A stretch of DNA of 43,953 nucleotides, from positions 1 through 43,953 of the forward strand of contig WGNQ01000009.1 of the NCBI GenBank assembly GCA_016124455.1, read 5' to 3'. The translations under genes were made by a program, and so were the position numbers. The notes beneath the pieces are model-generated. The model was not told the origin of the DNA. It saw nothing but the letters and a program-made list of their open reading frames with translations, and did no database searches. The DNA comes from Sideroxydans sp. GTDB taxonomy: Bacteria > Pseudomonadota > Gammaproteobacteria > Burkholderiales > Gallionellaceae. Below are positions 28,144-35,782 of this stretch, piece after piece (position 1 is the first letter of the stretch; every line of letters starts with the position of its first letter).

Positions 28144-29421
28144 CTATGCCGGATTTCGTTCCATCACCGCGGCGAAGAAGCCGTCTGTGCCATGCAGTTG
28201 CGGCAGCAATTGCAGGCATTCGCCGGTGTCCAGTTCGATCAGTTGCTGGGCGAGGATTTCGTTGGCCGGGCGCAGCGTGAAGTCGGCATGGGCGGCGAGG
28301 AAGGCGTCGACGATGCCGCGGTTTTCCTGCGGCAGCGGGCTGCAGGTCGCATATACCAGGCGGCCGCCCGGTTTCAGCAGTTTGCTGGCCGCGGCCAGGA
28401 TGGACGCCTGTTTCTGGGTCAGCTCCTCGATGCTCTGCGGCGACTGGCGGAATTTCAGGTCGGGATTGCGGCGCAGCGTACCGAGTCCGCTGCACGGCGC
28501 ATCCACCAGCACGCGGTCGATCTTGCCGGCCAGCCGCTTCACCTTCTGGTCGTTTTCGTGCGCGATCAGCTGCGGATGCAGGTTGGACAGTCCGGAACGC
28601 TTGAGGCGCGGCTTGAGATTGGTCAGCCGTTTTTCGGAGATGTCGAACGCATACAGCCGCCCTTGCGAACTCATCATCGCACCCAGCATCAGTGCCTTGC
28701 CGCCGGCGCCGGCGCAGAAATCCACCACCATGTCGTGGCGCTTGGGAGCAAGCAGGAAGCCCAGCAACTGGCTGCCTTCATCCTGCACTTCCACCTTGCC
28801 GCTGAGGAATAGCTGGTGTTTGTTCAGCGCGGGCTTGCCGCGCAGGCGTACGCCGATCGGCGACCAGGGCGTGGCGGTGGCTTCGATGTGGTCACTTTCG
28901 AACTGGCGCAGTACTTCGTTGCGTGCGGTGAGCAGTGTGTTGACGCGCAGGTCAAGCGGTGCGGGCTGCTGCATGGCGCGGCCCAGCGCGAGGATTTCCT
29001 CGTCCGTCATCGAGTCGTGCAGTTTCTCGATGATCCATTCCGGCAGTTCGGCCTGCAGCGACAGCGGCAGTGTAGCGATATCGACCCCTTTTACTTCACC
29101 CAGCCATTTCTTTTCGTCCGGGCGCAGCAGTGGCTCCAGTTCGCGCAGGTTGTAGCCGCCGAATTTCACCCAGTAGGCCAGTGCCAGGCGGCGAGGTGTC
29201 GGGCGTTTGGTGGCAACTTCCGGGTCGGTGCAGGCATGTTCCAGGAACAGGCGGTGACGCAAGACGCCGAATACGGTTTCCGCCGTCAGTGCTCGCTCGT
29301 TGGAGCCCAGGTGCTCGGCCTGGAAAAAATGGCGCAGCGCGGCATCGGCGGGATGTTTGAGTGGCAGGACGGCGCGCAAGGCCTGAATGGTGATGTCGAG
29401 GCGGTATTCGGTTAGCAGCAT
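28144..29421 (-). CDS. RsmB/NOP-family m5C RNA methyltransferase
   Basis: 425 residues. Transfers methyl from S-adenosylmethionine to C5 of a cytosine in rRNA or tRNA. The SAM motif is VVDFCAGAGGKALMLGA; the two active-site cysteines lie in DAPCSGLGTLRRNP (motif IV) and VYATCSPLPQEN (motif VI). The N-terminal helical part (ITIQALRAVLPLKHPADAAL) differs from the NusB-like domain of true RsmB, so the substrate is uncertain and I give no symbol. Last gene of the purM-purN-DUF3108-DUF3108 operon, 20 bases after the DUF3108 gene. Confidence 0.9.
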   Translation of the reverse strand: MLLTEYRLDITIQALRAVLPLKHPADAALRHFFQAEHLGSNERALTAETVFGVLRHRLFLEHACTDPEVATKRPTPRRLALAYWVKFGGYNLRELEPLLRPDEKKWLGEVKGVDIATLPLSLQAELPEWIIEKLHDSMTDEEILALGRAMQQPAPLDLRVNTLLTARNEVLRQFESDHIEATATPWSPIGVRLRGKPALNKHQLFLSGKVEVQDEGSQLLGFLLAPKRHDMVVDFCAGAGGKALMLGAMMSSQGRLYAFDISEKRLTNLKPRLKRSGLSNLHPQLIAHENDQKVKRLAGKIDRVLVDAPCSGLGTLRRNPDLKFRQSPQSIEELTQKQASILAAASKLLKPGGRLVYATCSPLPQENRGIVDAFLAAHADFTLRPANEILAQQLIELDTGECLQLLPQLHGTDGFFAAVMERNPA

Positions 29422-29441
29422 GATCGTTATTCAGTTTCCAG

Positions 29442-30479
29442 TTATTCATCCGAGATGCGGATTTCCTTGATGACAAGCTCGCCGGCAATTTCGCCGGAAC
29501 GTTCAATCTGCCGGAATTTTACCGGCAGCATGCGGTATTCCAGGCCGAGCCAGATTTCCAGCCCTTCTTCGCCGGGGCCATGCAGCTTGCGTAAATGCAG
29601 TGCGCGAATCTTGCCCATGGGCGTGATGATGTCTTCCTCGGCGCCGACTTCAAGCTGGTAATTTTCCAGTTTTTTGCCGTTGCTGATCGCCAGTGGAATG
29701 AGTTCGCGGTTAAACGATTCCTGCGAGAGCTGGTACAGGAAGCTGAGTATATCCTGCGTGCCGGCTGGCAGCGGCTCTTTCGTGCCGCTGGTAAAGTCCA
29801 GCTGCTGTGCGGCCCAGTCGAAGCTGGAACCGGCTTCCTGGGTACCGTGTTCGTCGATCCTCTTTTCGCTGAATTTTTCCGGATGCAGGTCGCCATTCTT
29901 CGTCAGCATGCCGCTGCTGGCCTGGTTCAGGTGGTAATCCTTGAACAGGCTGGCAAGCCCTACTGTTTCCAGTTCGGCCTGCAGCGTGTAGTGCCCGTCT
30001 TCGCTGATGTCGAGAGTGTGGCGCATCTCGCCGATGTACAGGCCGTGGGTACCCATATAGGCGGCAAAGCGCAGCTGTGCATGGCGGGGGAGCACCGGGA
30101 TGTTGGTCTTGTCTGCGGTATTCGTATCGTCGCCTGTGGTGACCGGCACACCTGATGCGGCAGTTTCCTCCGCAACCGGCGTTTCTGTGGCTGCGGGGAC
30201 ACTGCTGGCCGCAGGCGTATTCAGGATCGCTTGCGCTACCGGTGGCCTGGATTCCGGTGTTTCAGGTTTGGGTTTGCGCGGTGCGGGCCTGTGTTTGTGG
30301 GGTGCCGGCTGGTGCGGCCGCATGGGTATTGCTTCGAGTTTTGCAGTGAGTAGCGGTAGCTGAGTTTCATAGTGCGGTGGCGAGACATGCGGCAGCCATA
30401 AAAGCAGGACATGTACCAGTACCGAAAGCGCAACGGCAAAGGCGATGCGGCGGGCTGGCGTGCGTAGCAGGGCGATCAC
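29442..30479 (-). CDS. DUF3108 protein with TonB-like N-terminus
   Basis: 345 residues from GTG 30479, which overlaps the previous stop as GTGA. One N-terminal membrane segment (RIAFAVALSVLVHVLLLWLP) is followed by a Pro/Lys/His-rich linker (PMRPHQPAPHKHRPAPRKPK) like that of TonB, then a ~220-residue DUF3108 domain (LRFAAYMGTHGLYIGEMRHT, ALHLRKLHGPGEEGLEIWLG). Likely anchored in the inner membrane with the domain in the periplasm. Function unknown. It is a diverged paralogue of the DUF3108 gene just upstream. A longer frame from 30551 has no support. Confidence 0.86.
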   Translation of the reverse strand: MIALLRTPARRIAFAVALSVLVHVLLLWLPHVSPPHYETQLPLLTAKLEAIPMRPHQPAPHKHRPAPRKPKPETPESRPPVAQAILNTPAASSVPAATETPVAEETAASGVPVTTGDDTNTADKTNIPVLPRHAQLRFAAYMGTHGLYIGEMRHTLDISEDGHYTLQAELETVGLASLFKDYHLNQASSGMLTKNGDLHPEKFSEKRIDEHGTQEAGSSFDWAAQQLDFTSGTKEPLPAGTQDILSFLYQLSQESFNRELIPLAISNGKKLENYQLEVGAEEDIITPMGKIRALHLRKLHGPGEEGLEIWLGLEYRMLPVKFRQIERSGEIAGELVIKEIRISDE

Positions 30480-31183
30480 GGCGCAAGGTCGAGCAAGGTC
30501 AGTGTTTGCGTGAGCTTGTCGCCAGAGGCTTCGGTAATGACCATTTTGCACGGGAAGTTGTGGTGTGCCCGGGACAGCCAGATCTCGGTGCGTCCGCCGC
30601 TTGCCCGCGGCGGGCTGGCGAGATACAGCGTCTCGAGCCTGCCGAGCGGGGTATCCACCCGTTCGCCGGGAGCGACCAGGTAGCTGTAGGCGTCCAGCTT
30701 GCTGCCGTTGGTCATGTCGAATTTCAATTGCATGGTATGTTGCAGCGGCCAGAACATGAACTGATACATTGCGCTGAGCCGGTCCTGGGTGCCGGCGGAG
30801 AGTGCGGCGCTGCGTTTCCCGGAATGGTCGGCGAGCGCGAGCGTAGCAGCCTGCCAGTCGAAATCGGCATGTGCATTCTTGTCGCTGTCATGTTCGCGCC
30901 GGTAATCGAATACCAGTGGCTGCAGCCCCTGTGCGGTGACGTTGCCTTCGCTGGTGATCCGTATCGTCTCGGGTTTCAGCAGGGCGAACAACCCGTACGA
31001 CTTGGTCACGCTCTCGATACGGTAATGATCCTGGGTGCGGGCGAAGGTTTCGTCGATGACGGCGATCTTCAGCCCGCTCTTGAATACGTCATATCGGGCA
31101 TGGATCTGCGCAAGCGGCGCAGCATGCAGCGGTGCGGCAAGGAAGGGCAGTAGCCAGGCAATGATGCGTGCAAGACGTCGCAT
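30476..31183 (-). CDS. secreted DUF3108 protein
   Basis: 235 residues with a cleavable signal (RRLARIIAWLLPFLAAPLHA, cut after AAPLHA) and a DUF3108 domain (IHARYDVFKSGLKIAVIDET, METLYLAS-like strand LGRLETLYLASPPRASGGRT). Predicted periplasmic. It lies 10 bases after purN and overlaps the next DUF3108 gene. Shared features of the pair include a GxQDxLS segment (GTQDRLSAMYQF here, GTQDILSFLYQL in the partner). Function unknown. Confidence 0.88.
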   Translation of the reverse strand: MRRLARIIAWLLPFLAAPLHAAPLAQIHARYDVFKSGLKIAVIDETFARTQDHYRIESVTKSYGLFALLKPETIRITSEGNVTAQGLQPLVFDYRREHDSDKNAHADFDWQAATLALADHSGKRSAALSAGTQDRLSAMYQFMFWPLQHTMQLKFDMTNGSKLDAYSYLVAPGERVDTPLGRLETLYLASPPRASGGRTEIWLSRAHHNFPCKMVITEASGDKLTQTLTLLDLAP

Positions 31184-31193
31184 GCAGCAGATC

Positions 31194-31829
31194 CTAGTCC
31201 AGGCTGGGGAAAATCAGTGCCGGGCCGGGCTGTTCCAGCCGCTTGAAATGCACCTTGCCTGCAGCGTTCAGCTCGACATGGTGCTTGCAGATCCAGCGGA
31301 TCGCTTGCGGGTAGATGCGGTGCTCTTCGCGCAGTACGCGCGCAGCCAGCGTGTCCGGGGTGTCGTGTTTCAACACCGGCACGGCGGCCTGAATGATGAT
31401 CGGGCCGTGGTCGAGGTCGCTGGTGACATAGTGCACGGTGCAACCGTGAATTTTTACGCCGTCTGCAATCGCGCGCGCATGGGTGTTGAGCCCGGCATAC
31501 GCGGGCAGCAGTGAAGGGTGGATGTTAATCATGCGGCCGCGGTAATGGTCCACGAACTCCGGTGTGAGTATGCGCATGAAGCCTGCAAGCACGACCAGTT
31601 CCGGCCGGTAGCTGTCGATGGTTTCCGCCAGCACGGCATCAAACGAGGCGCGGTCCGGGTAGTCTTTGTGCGACACGACCGCAGTCGGGATGTGATGCGC
31701 CGCGGCGACCTGCAATCCTTCGGCATCGGCGCGGTTGCTGATCACCGCTGCCACCCTGCACGGGCAATTCTTCAGGATGGAATGCAGGTTGCTGCCGCGC
31801 CCCGAGATCAGGACGACGATGGACTCCAC
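31194..31829 (-). CDS. purN: phosphoribosylglycinamide formyltransferase (folate-dependent)
   Basis: Third step of purine synthesis: formylates GAR using 10-formyltetrahydrofolate. 211 residues from GTG 31829, giving the standard start (M)ESIVVLISGRGSNLHSILKN. Catalytic and substrate motifs: HPSLLPAYAGLNTHARA and GCTVHYVTSDLDHGPII. The GTG start lies 7 bases after the purM stop; an ATG at 31862 would add 11 residues and overlap purM by 26 bases. Coupled to purM, which makes the next-but-one intermediate. Confidence 0.95.
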   Translation of the reverse strand: MESIVVLISGRGSNLHSILKNCPCRVAAVISNRADAEGLQVAAAHHIPTAVVSHKDYPDRASFDAVLAETIDSYRPELVVLAGFMRILTPEFVDHYRGRMINIHPSLLPAYAGLNTHARAIADGVKIHGCTVHYVTSDLDHGPIIIQAAVPVLKHDTPDTLAARVLREEHRIYPQAIRWICKHHVELNAAGKVHFKRLEQPGPALIFPSLD

Positions 31830-31836
31830 CGCTGGT

Positions 31837-32880
31837 TTAAACGACCTGGGTTTGCGCTTCATCGCCCTGACGTGCCCTGATTGCACCGATGGTCCATACC
31901 GTTTCGCCTGCTGCTTCAAGGTGTCTGATCGCGGCCGCTGCATCATCTGTCGCGACGATTACCGCCATGCCGATGCCGCAGTTGAACGTGCGGTACATTT
32001 CCTGCTGCTCGACGTTGCCCATGGTGCGCAGCCAGTCGAACAGCTTGGGGGTTTGCCATGCCTTGCCGTCGAGCTGGGCAACCACAGTTTCCGGCAGCAC
32101 GCGGGGGATGTTTTCCAGCAGGCCGCCACCGGTGATGTGCGCCATGCCTTTTACCGTGATCTGGCGCATCAGCGCCAGCAGCGGCTTCACGTAGATGCGT
32201 GTCGGTGCCATGATGCAGTCGGCCAGCGTACGCTCGCCGTCGAAATGTGCGTTGATATCCGATTTGTTCAGCGCGAGGATCTTGCGTACCAGCGAATAGC
32301 CGTTGGAGTGTGCGCCGTTCGAGGCCAGGCCCAGTACCACGTCGCCGGGCCGGATGTCCTGGCCGGTGATGATGCCGGCTTTTTCCACCACGCCGACGGC
32401 GAAGCCTGCCAGGTCGTATTCGCCCAGCGGATACATGCCGGGCATTTCCGCGGTTTCGCCGCCGATCAGCGCGCAACCGGCTTGCTCGCAGCCGTAGGCA
32501 ATGCCCTTGATTACTTCGGTGGCGGCATCCACGTCGAGCTTGCCGCAGGCGAAGTAGTCAAGGAAAAACAGGGGTTCCGCGCCCTGCACCAGAATGTCGT
32601 TGACGCTCATGCCTACGAGGTCGATGCCGACGCTGTCATGGCGATTCAGTTCGAACGCGAGCTTCAGCTTGGTGCCGACGCCGTCAGTGCCGGAGACCAG
32701 CACCGGTTCGTTGTATTTTTTCGAGATTTCCACCAGGGCGCCGAAGCCGCCGAGGCCGCCCAGCACTTCCGGGCGCATGGTGCGCTTGGCAAAGGGCTTG
32801 ATATTCTCGACCAGGCGGTCGCCTGCGTCGATGTCGACACCGGCGTCACGGTAGGAAAGACTGTTGGTGGGCTGGCTCAA
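31837..32880 (-). CDS. purM: phosphoribosylformylglycinamidine cyclo-ligase (AIR synthetase)
   Basis: Fifth step of purine synthesis: ATP-dependent closure of FGAM to AIR. 347 residues. Start [40 protein letters not shown] is the nucleotide-binding stretch, then [11 protein letters not shown] and [20 protein letters not shown]. First gene of the operon that runs to the methyltransferase, and divergent from the PerM-family gene with a 62-base gap that must hold both promoters; a TAAAAT -10-like element for purM lies at 32930-32935. Confidence 0.97.
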   Translation of the reverse strand: MSQPTNSLSYRDAGVDIDAGDRLVENIKPFAKRTMRPEVLGGLGGFGALVEISKKYNEPVLVSGTDGVGTKLKLAFELNRHDSVGIDLVGMSVNDILVQGAEPLFFLDYFACGKLDVDAATEVIKGIAYGCEQAGCALIGGETAEMPGMYPLGEYDLAGFAVGVVEKAGIITGQDIRPGDVVLGLASNGAHSNGYSLVRKILALNKSDINAHFDGERTLADCIMAPTRIYVKPLLALMRQITVKGMAHITGGGLLENIPRVLPETVVAQLDGKAWQTPKLFDWLRTMGNVEQQEMYRTFNCGIGMAVIVATDDAAAAIRHLEAAGETVWTIGAIRARQGDEAQTQVV

Positions 32881-32942
32881 GTTGAGTTCTCGCTTTCTTC
32901 GGGATAAAGTGCTGAAAAATTAATGCCGGATTTTACCTCAAA

Positions 32943-33998
32943 ATGACCCTTGAACGCTTTGCCGCGCTGCAATGGTTCGCCATCGCGGTCGTGTTCGCCT
33001 GGCTGATCTATCTGCTGGCCCCCATCCTTACGCCATTTGTGGCCGCCGCCATTCTTGCCTACGTGTGCGCGCCACTGGTCAATCGGCTGTGCCGCTGGCA
33101 ATGGCCGCGCACGCTGGCCGTGCTGGCGGTAATGGTGGTGCTGTTCAGCCTGCTGATGTTGCTGGTATTGCTGCTGTTGCCGATGCTGCAGCATGAAATC
33201 CAGGCTTTTATGGCGCGTCTGCCGCAGCTGATCGATGCGGTACAGCTCAGGCTGGTGCCATACGTGCAGCAGCATTTTGGCATCAGCCTGCAGTGGGACA
33301 GCGAAGCGGTGCAGGACCTGCTGCTCAGCCACTGGCAAAACGCGGGTGGCATGGCGGGCAAGGTGCTGCCGTGGCTGGGCGGCAGCAGTGCCGCGTTGCT
33401 GGGCATGCTGGTCAATCTGGTGTTGATGCCGGTGGTGCTGTTCTATTTGCTGCGCGACTGGCCGACCTTGCTGCAACGTATCGAAGAGATCGTGCCTCGC
33501 CAGTGGCACGCCAAGGTGATGCAGATTGTCGGTGAGGTCGACAGCGTGCTGGCCGAATTCCTGCGCGGGCAGATTTCCGTGATGCTGCTGATGAGCTCAT
33601 TTTATGTATGCGGATTGTGGTTCGCCGGGCTGCAATTTGCGTTGCCGATCGGCGTGGTGGCGGGCATGCTGGTGTTCATTCCCTACATCGGCATGATCAC
33701 CGGCCTGACGCTGGCGACACTGGCGGCATTCACCCAGTTCACCAGCTTCGGCAGCGTGCTGCTGGTGTGGGCGGTATTTTTTGCGGGACAGCTGCTCGAG
33801 GGCATGGCAGTCACGCCGTGGCTGGTGGGCGAGCGCATCGGCTTGCATCCGCTGGCGGTAATTTTTGCGCTGCTCGCTTTCGGCCAGTTGTTCGGTTTCT
33901 TCGGCGTGCTGCTGGCGCTGCCGCTGTCCGCCATGCTGCTGGTCGGTTTGCGTCATGCGCAGGAGTGGTATCTGTCCAGCAGGTTGTACCAGGAATGA
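32943..33998 (+). CDS. AI-2E/PerM-family membrane protein
   Basis: 351 residues, about eight membrane segments (LIYLLAPILTPFVAAAILAY at the N-terminus; IGVVAGMLVFIPYIGMITGL and LLVWAVFFAGQLLEGMAV near the end). Family UPF0118/AI-2E transporter; members have been linked to autoinducer export or sodium/proton exchange, but the substrate here is unknown. PYIGMITGLTLATL and the final FGQLFGFFGVLLALPLSAM are family hallmarks. Divergent from purM; its stop overlaps the hda ATG (ATGA). Confidence 0.92.
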   Translation: MTLERFAALQWFAIAVVFAWLIYLLAPILTPFVAAAILAYVCAPLVNRLCRWQWPRTLAVLAVMVVLFSLLMLLVLLLLPMLQHEIQAFMARLPQLIDAVQLRLVPYVQQHFGISLQWDSEAVQDLLLSHWQNAGGMAGKVLPWLGGSSAALLGMLVNLVLMPVVLFYLLRDWPTLLQRIEEIVPRQWHAKVMQIVGEVDSVLAEFLRGQISVMLLMSSFYVCGLWFAGLQFALPIGVVAGMLVFIPYIGMITGLTLATLAAFTQFTSFGSVLLVWAVFFAGQLLEGMAVTPWLVGERIGLHPLAVIFALLAFGQLFGFFGVLLALPLSAMLLVGLRHAQEWYLSSRLYQE

Positions 33999-34651
33999 CG
34001 CAACTGCTGCTCAATATTGCACCTGAGTGGGTGCCTACACTGGAAAATTTCGTAGTCGGGCGCAATGTCGAATTGCTGTCGGCGTTGCGTCACGCGCTGG
34101 CCGGCAGCAGCAGTGAGCGCTGTTTCTACCTGTGGGGCGAGACGGGCTGTGGCAAGAGTCATCTGCTGCAGGCTGCGGTGGGGCAGGCACGGGTTGCGGG
34201 ACAGTCAGCGATCTGCCTGTGTCGTGCGGTGCCGCAAGCCGCGCAAGTGGTGGCGGTGGACGATGTTGAGTCGCTTGGCGAGGCGGCGCAGGTGGAGCTG
34301 TTTGCGCTGTATAACCAGCAGCGCGAAAACGGCGGCATCTTGCTGGTGAGCGGTACGCAGGCCCCGGCGCACCTGCAATTGCGCGATGACCTGCGCACAC
34401 GTCTGGGATGGGGGCTGGTGTACCAGGTACATGCGCTGAACGACACTGAAAAGGCTCGGGCGCTGGCGCAGCACGCCCAGGCGCGCGGTTTTTCCCTGCC
34501 GCAGGAAGTCAGCCATTATCTGTTGCGCCATGGGCGGCGCGACCTGCCTTCGTTGCTTGCAGTGCTTGATGCGCTGGATGAGCAATGCTTGCGGCTCAAG
34601 CGGTCACCTACGGTACCCCTGTTGAAAGAAGTGATGGAGAAGACATTGTGA
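33995..34651 (+). CDS. hda: DnaA regulatory inactivator Hda (DnaA-like AAA+)
   Basis: 218 residues homologous to the AAA+ domain of DnaA. In E. coli Hda with the sliding clamp stimulates ATP hydrolysis by DnaA to stop re-initiation. The P-loop is LWGETGCGKSHLLQA; VVAVDDVESLG is Walker B; RQENGGILLVSGTQAPAHLQ is near sensor 1. A clamp-binding motif is present at the N-terminus (MTQLLLNI). Translationally coupled to the upstream PerM-family gene and, by GTGA, to the HAD gene downstream. Confidence 0.93.
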   Translation: MTQLLLNIAPEWVPTLENFVVGRNVELLSALRHALAGSSSERCFYLWGETGCGKSHLLQAAVGQARVAGQSAICLCRAVPQAAQVVAVDDVESLGEAAQVELFALYNQQRENGGILLVSGTQAPAHLQLRDDLRTRLGWGLVYQVHALNDTEKARALAQHAQARGFSLPQEVSHYLLRHGRRDLPSLLAVLDALDEQCLRLKRSPTVPLLKEVMEKTL

Positions 34652-35307
34652 AGCTGGCTTTATTTGATTTGGACAATACCCTGCTGGATGGCGACAGCGA
34701 TTTCGAATGGGCGCAATTCCTCATTGAGCAGGGTGTCATCGATCGCGAATTGTTCGAGGCGAAAAACCTGCATTTCTACGAGCAGTACAAGGCGGGTACG
34801 CTCGATATCCATGAGTTCCTCGACTTTCAGTTGAAGCCGCTGTCGCGCCACTCGCGCAAGGTGCTGGATGGCTGGCATGAAGAGTTTATGCGCAGCAAGG
34901 TGCGCGGCATGATGAGCAGTGTGGCGCAGGATCTGGTAGCGAACCACCGCAATGCAGGCGATGTGTGCATCATCATCACCGCCACCAATAGCTTTGTTAC
35001 CGCACCGATTGCTCGCGCCTTCGGGGTCGAGCATTTGATCGCCACCGAGCCTGAGCAGAAGGATGGCGAATTCACCGGGCGCGTGGCGGGCGTACCCAGC
35101 TTTCGCGAAGGCAAGATCACCCGGCTCGAAGACTGGATGGCGCAGCGCAGCTGGAACTGGGAAAGTTTTGTCGAAACGGCTTTTTACAGTGATTCGCTCA
35201 ATGACCTGCCGTTGTTGAACCGGGTGAGGACGCCGGTTGCGGTCAAGCCTGATGCGATCCTGCGTGCGCATGCTGAACGCGAGGGATGGCGGGTGCTGGA
35301 GTGGTAG
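34648..35307 (+). CDS. HAD-superfamily (IB, SerB-like) phosphatase
   Basis: 219 residues from GTG 34648 (overlaps the hda stop). Motif I is FDLDNTLLDGD with the nucleophile aspartate; motif II is TATNS; motif III lysine lies in REGKITRLEDW; motif IV is YSDSLNDLPLL. The cap is helical, as in family IB (phosphoserine phosphatase-like). The true substrate is unknown. The order PerM-hda-HAD-pcnB-folK is familiar in Betaproteobacteria; here PsiF and BtuCD genes intervene before pcnB. Confidence 0.92.
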   Translation: MKLALFDLDNTLLDGDSDFEWAQFLIEQGVIDRELFEAKNLHFYEQYKAGTLDIHEFLDFQLKPLSRHSRKVLDGWHEEFMRSKVRGMMSSVAQDLVANHRNAGDVCIIITATNSFVTAPIARAFGVEHLIATEPEQKDGEFTGRVAGVPSFREGKITRLEDWMAQRSWNWESFVETAFYSDSLNDLPLLNRVRTPVAVKPDAILRAHAEREGWRVLEW

Positions 35308-35313
35308 TCCGGG

Positions 35314-35337
35314 TCTAGGCAGTGGCCTAGATATTTT
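35314..35337 (+). terminator. weak intrinsic terminator after the HAD gene
   Basis: TCTAGGC (35314-35320) pairs with GCCTAGA (35325-35331) around a four-base loop, followed by TATTTTG. The stem is short and the T-run imperfect. Confidence 0.45.
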
Positions 35338-35355
35338 GTGTTCGTGCCGGGGAGT

Positions 35356-35387
35356 TATCTAGATAGGTCATAGGTATTATGGGCTAG
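35356..35387. promoter_or_regulatory. CTAG-rich region with TATCTAGATA dyad and direct repeats
   Basis: Contains the perfect palindrome TATCTAGATA (35356-35365), two 7-base direct copies ATAGGTC/ATAGGTA (35363-35376), TATTAT (35375-35380 region) and a further CTAG (35384-35387). May be a regulatory region for the PsiF-like gene; no factor can be named. Confidence 0.35.
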
Positions 35388-35421
35388 TGTTTTTTCACGG
35401 GGTTTTCTGAATAATGGTGCG

Positions 35422-35442
35422 ATTTCCCGGCAGCCGGGAAAT
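35422..35442. repeat. perfect 21-bp dyad upstream of the PsiF-like gene
   Basis: ATTTCCCGGC and its exact complement GCCGGGAAAT flank a single central A. A one-base loop cannot fold well as RNA, so a DNA operator is more likely than a terminator. It lies 45 bases before the PsiF-like start. Confidence 0.65.
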
Positions 35443-35486
35443 GTCGGTATTGGATTTTCTTGCACCAACTATTGAGGAGGCTGATG

Positions 35487-35708
35487 ATGAAGAAAAAGAT
35501 CGCGTTGGTTGTTCTGGGGTTGAGCGTGGCGATTGTACCCGCTGCATTTGCCGGGCCGCAGCAGGAAAAAATGAAAGTGTGCAGCAAGCAGGCGAAGATC
35601 AAGGGGCTGAAGAAGGCCGAGCGCAAGGCGTTTATGAAGACGTGCCTGAGCAGTAAAAACAAGGTCGCTGCTGACCAGAAAACCGTCATGCAAAGCGGCG
35701 GCAAATAA
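35487..35708 (+). CDS. small secreted PsiF-repeat protein
   Basis: 73 residues. Signal peptide MKKKIALVVLGLSVAIVPAA, cut after AFA. The mature part has the PsiF motif CSKQAKIKGLKKAERKAFMK ending TCLS, with two cysteines. PsiF is a phosphate-starvation-induced protein of E. coli of unknown function. An excellent GAGGAGG site lies six bases before the ATG at 35487 (three before an ATG at 35484). Has its own upstream dyad and its own downstream terminator, so it is probably a single-gene unit. Confidence 0.85.
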   Translation: MKKKIALVVLGLSVAIVPAAFAGPQQEKMKVCSKQAKIKGLKKAERKAFMKTCLSSKNKVAADQKTVMQSGGK

Positions 35709-35743
35709 GCGGCACGGCGGGAAATACTGCCGCTACAGGGCTG

Positions 35744-35769
35744 GGCGCACTACAATGTGCGCCTTTTTT
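35744..35769 (+). terminator. intrinsic terminator after the PsiF-like gene
   Basis: GGCGCAC (35744-35750) pairs with GTGCGCC (35757-35763), followed by six T. It ends 13 bases before the FecCD permease ATG. The loop, TACAAT, is also a five-of-six -10 match. Confidence 0.8.
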
Positions 35770-35782
35770 ATTGTTAAGTATT

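Noticed and set aside
28124-29155. 343-codon plus-strand frame
   Set aside because: Antisense to the RsmB-family gene and overlapping the rpmG terminator; Ser/Arg-rich with no motif.
31735-32907. 390-codon plus-strand frame
   Set aside because: Antisense to purM and purN.
35709-35782. Cobalamin riboswitch before the BtuC-type gene
   Set aside because: The gap is only 74 bases and no B12-box-like sequence is present; a plain terminator hairpin explains it.
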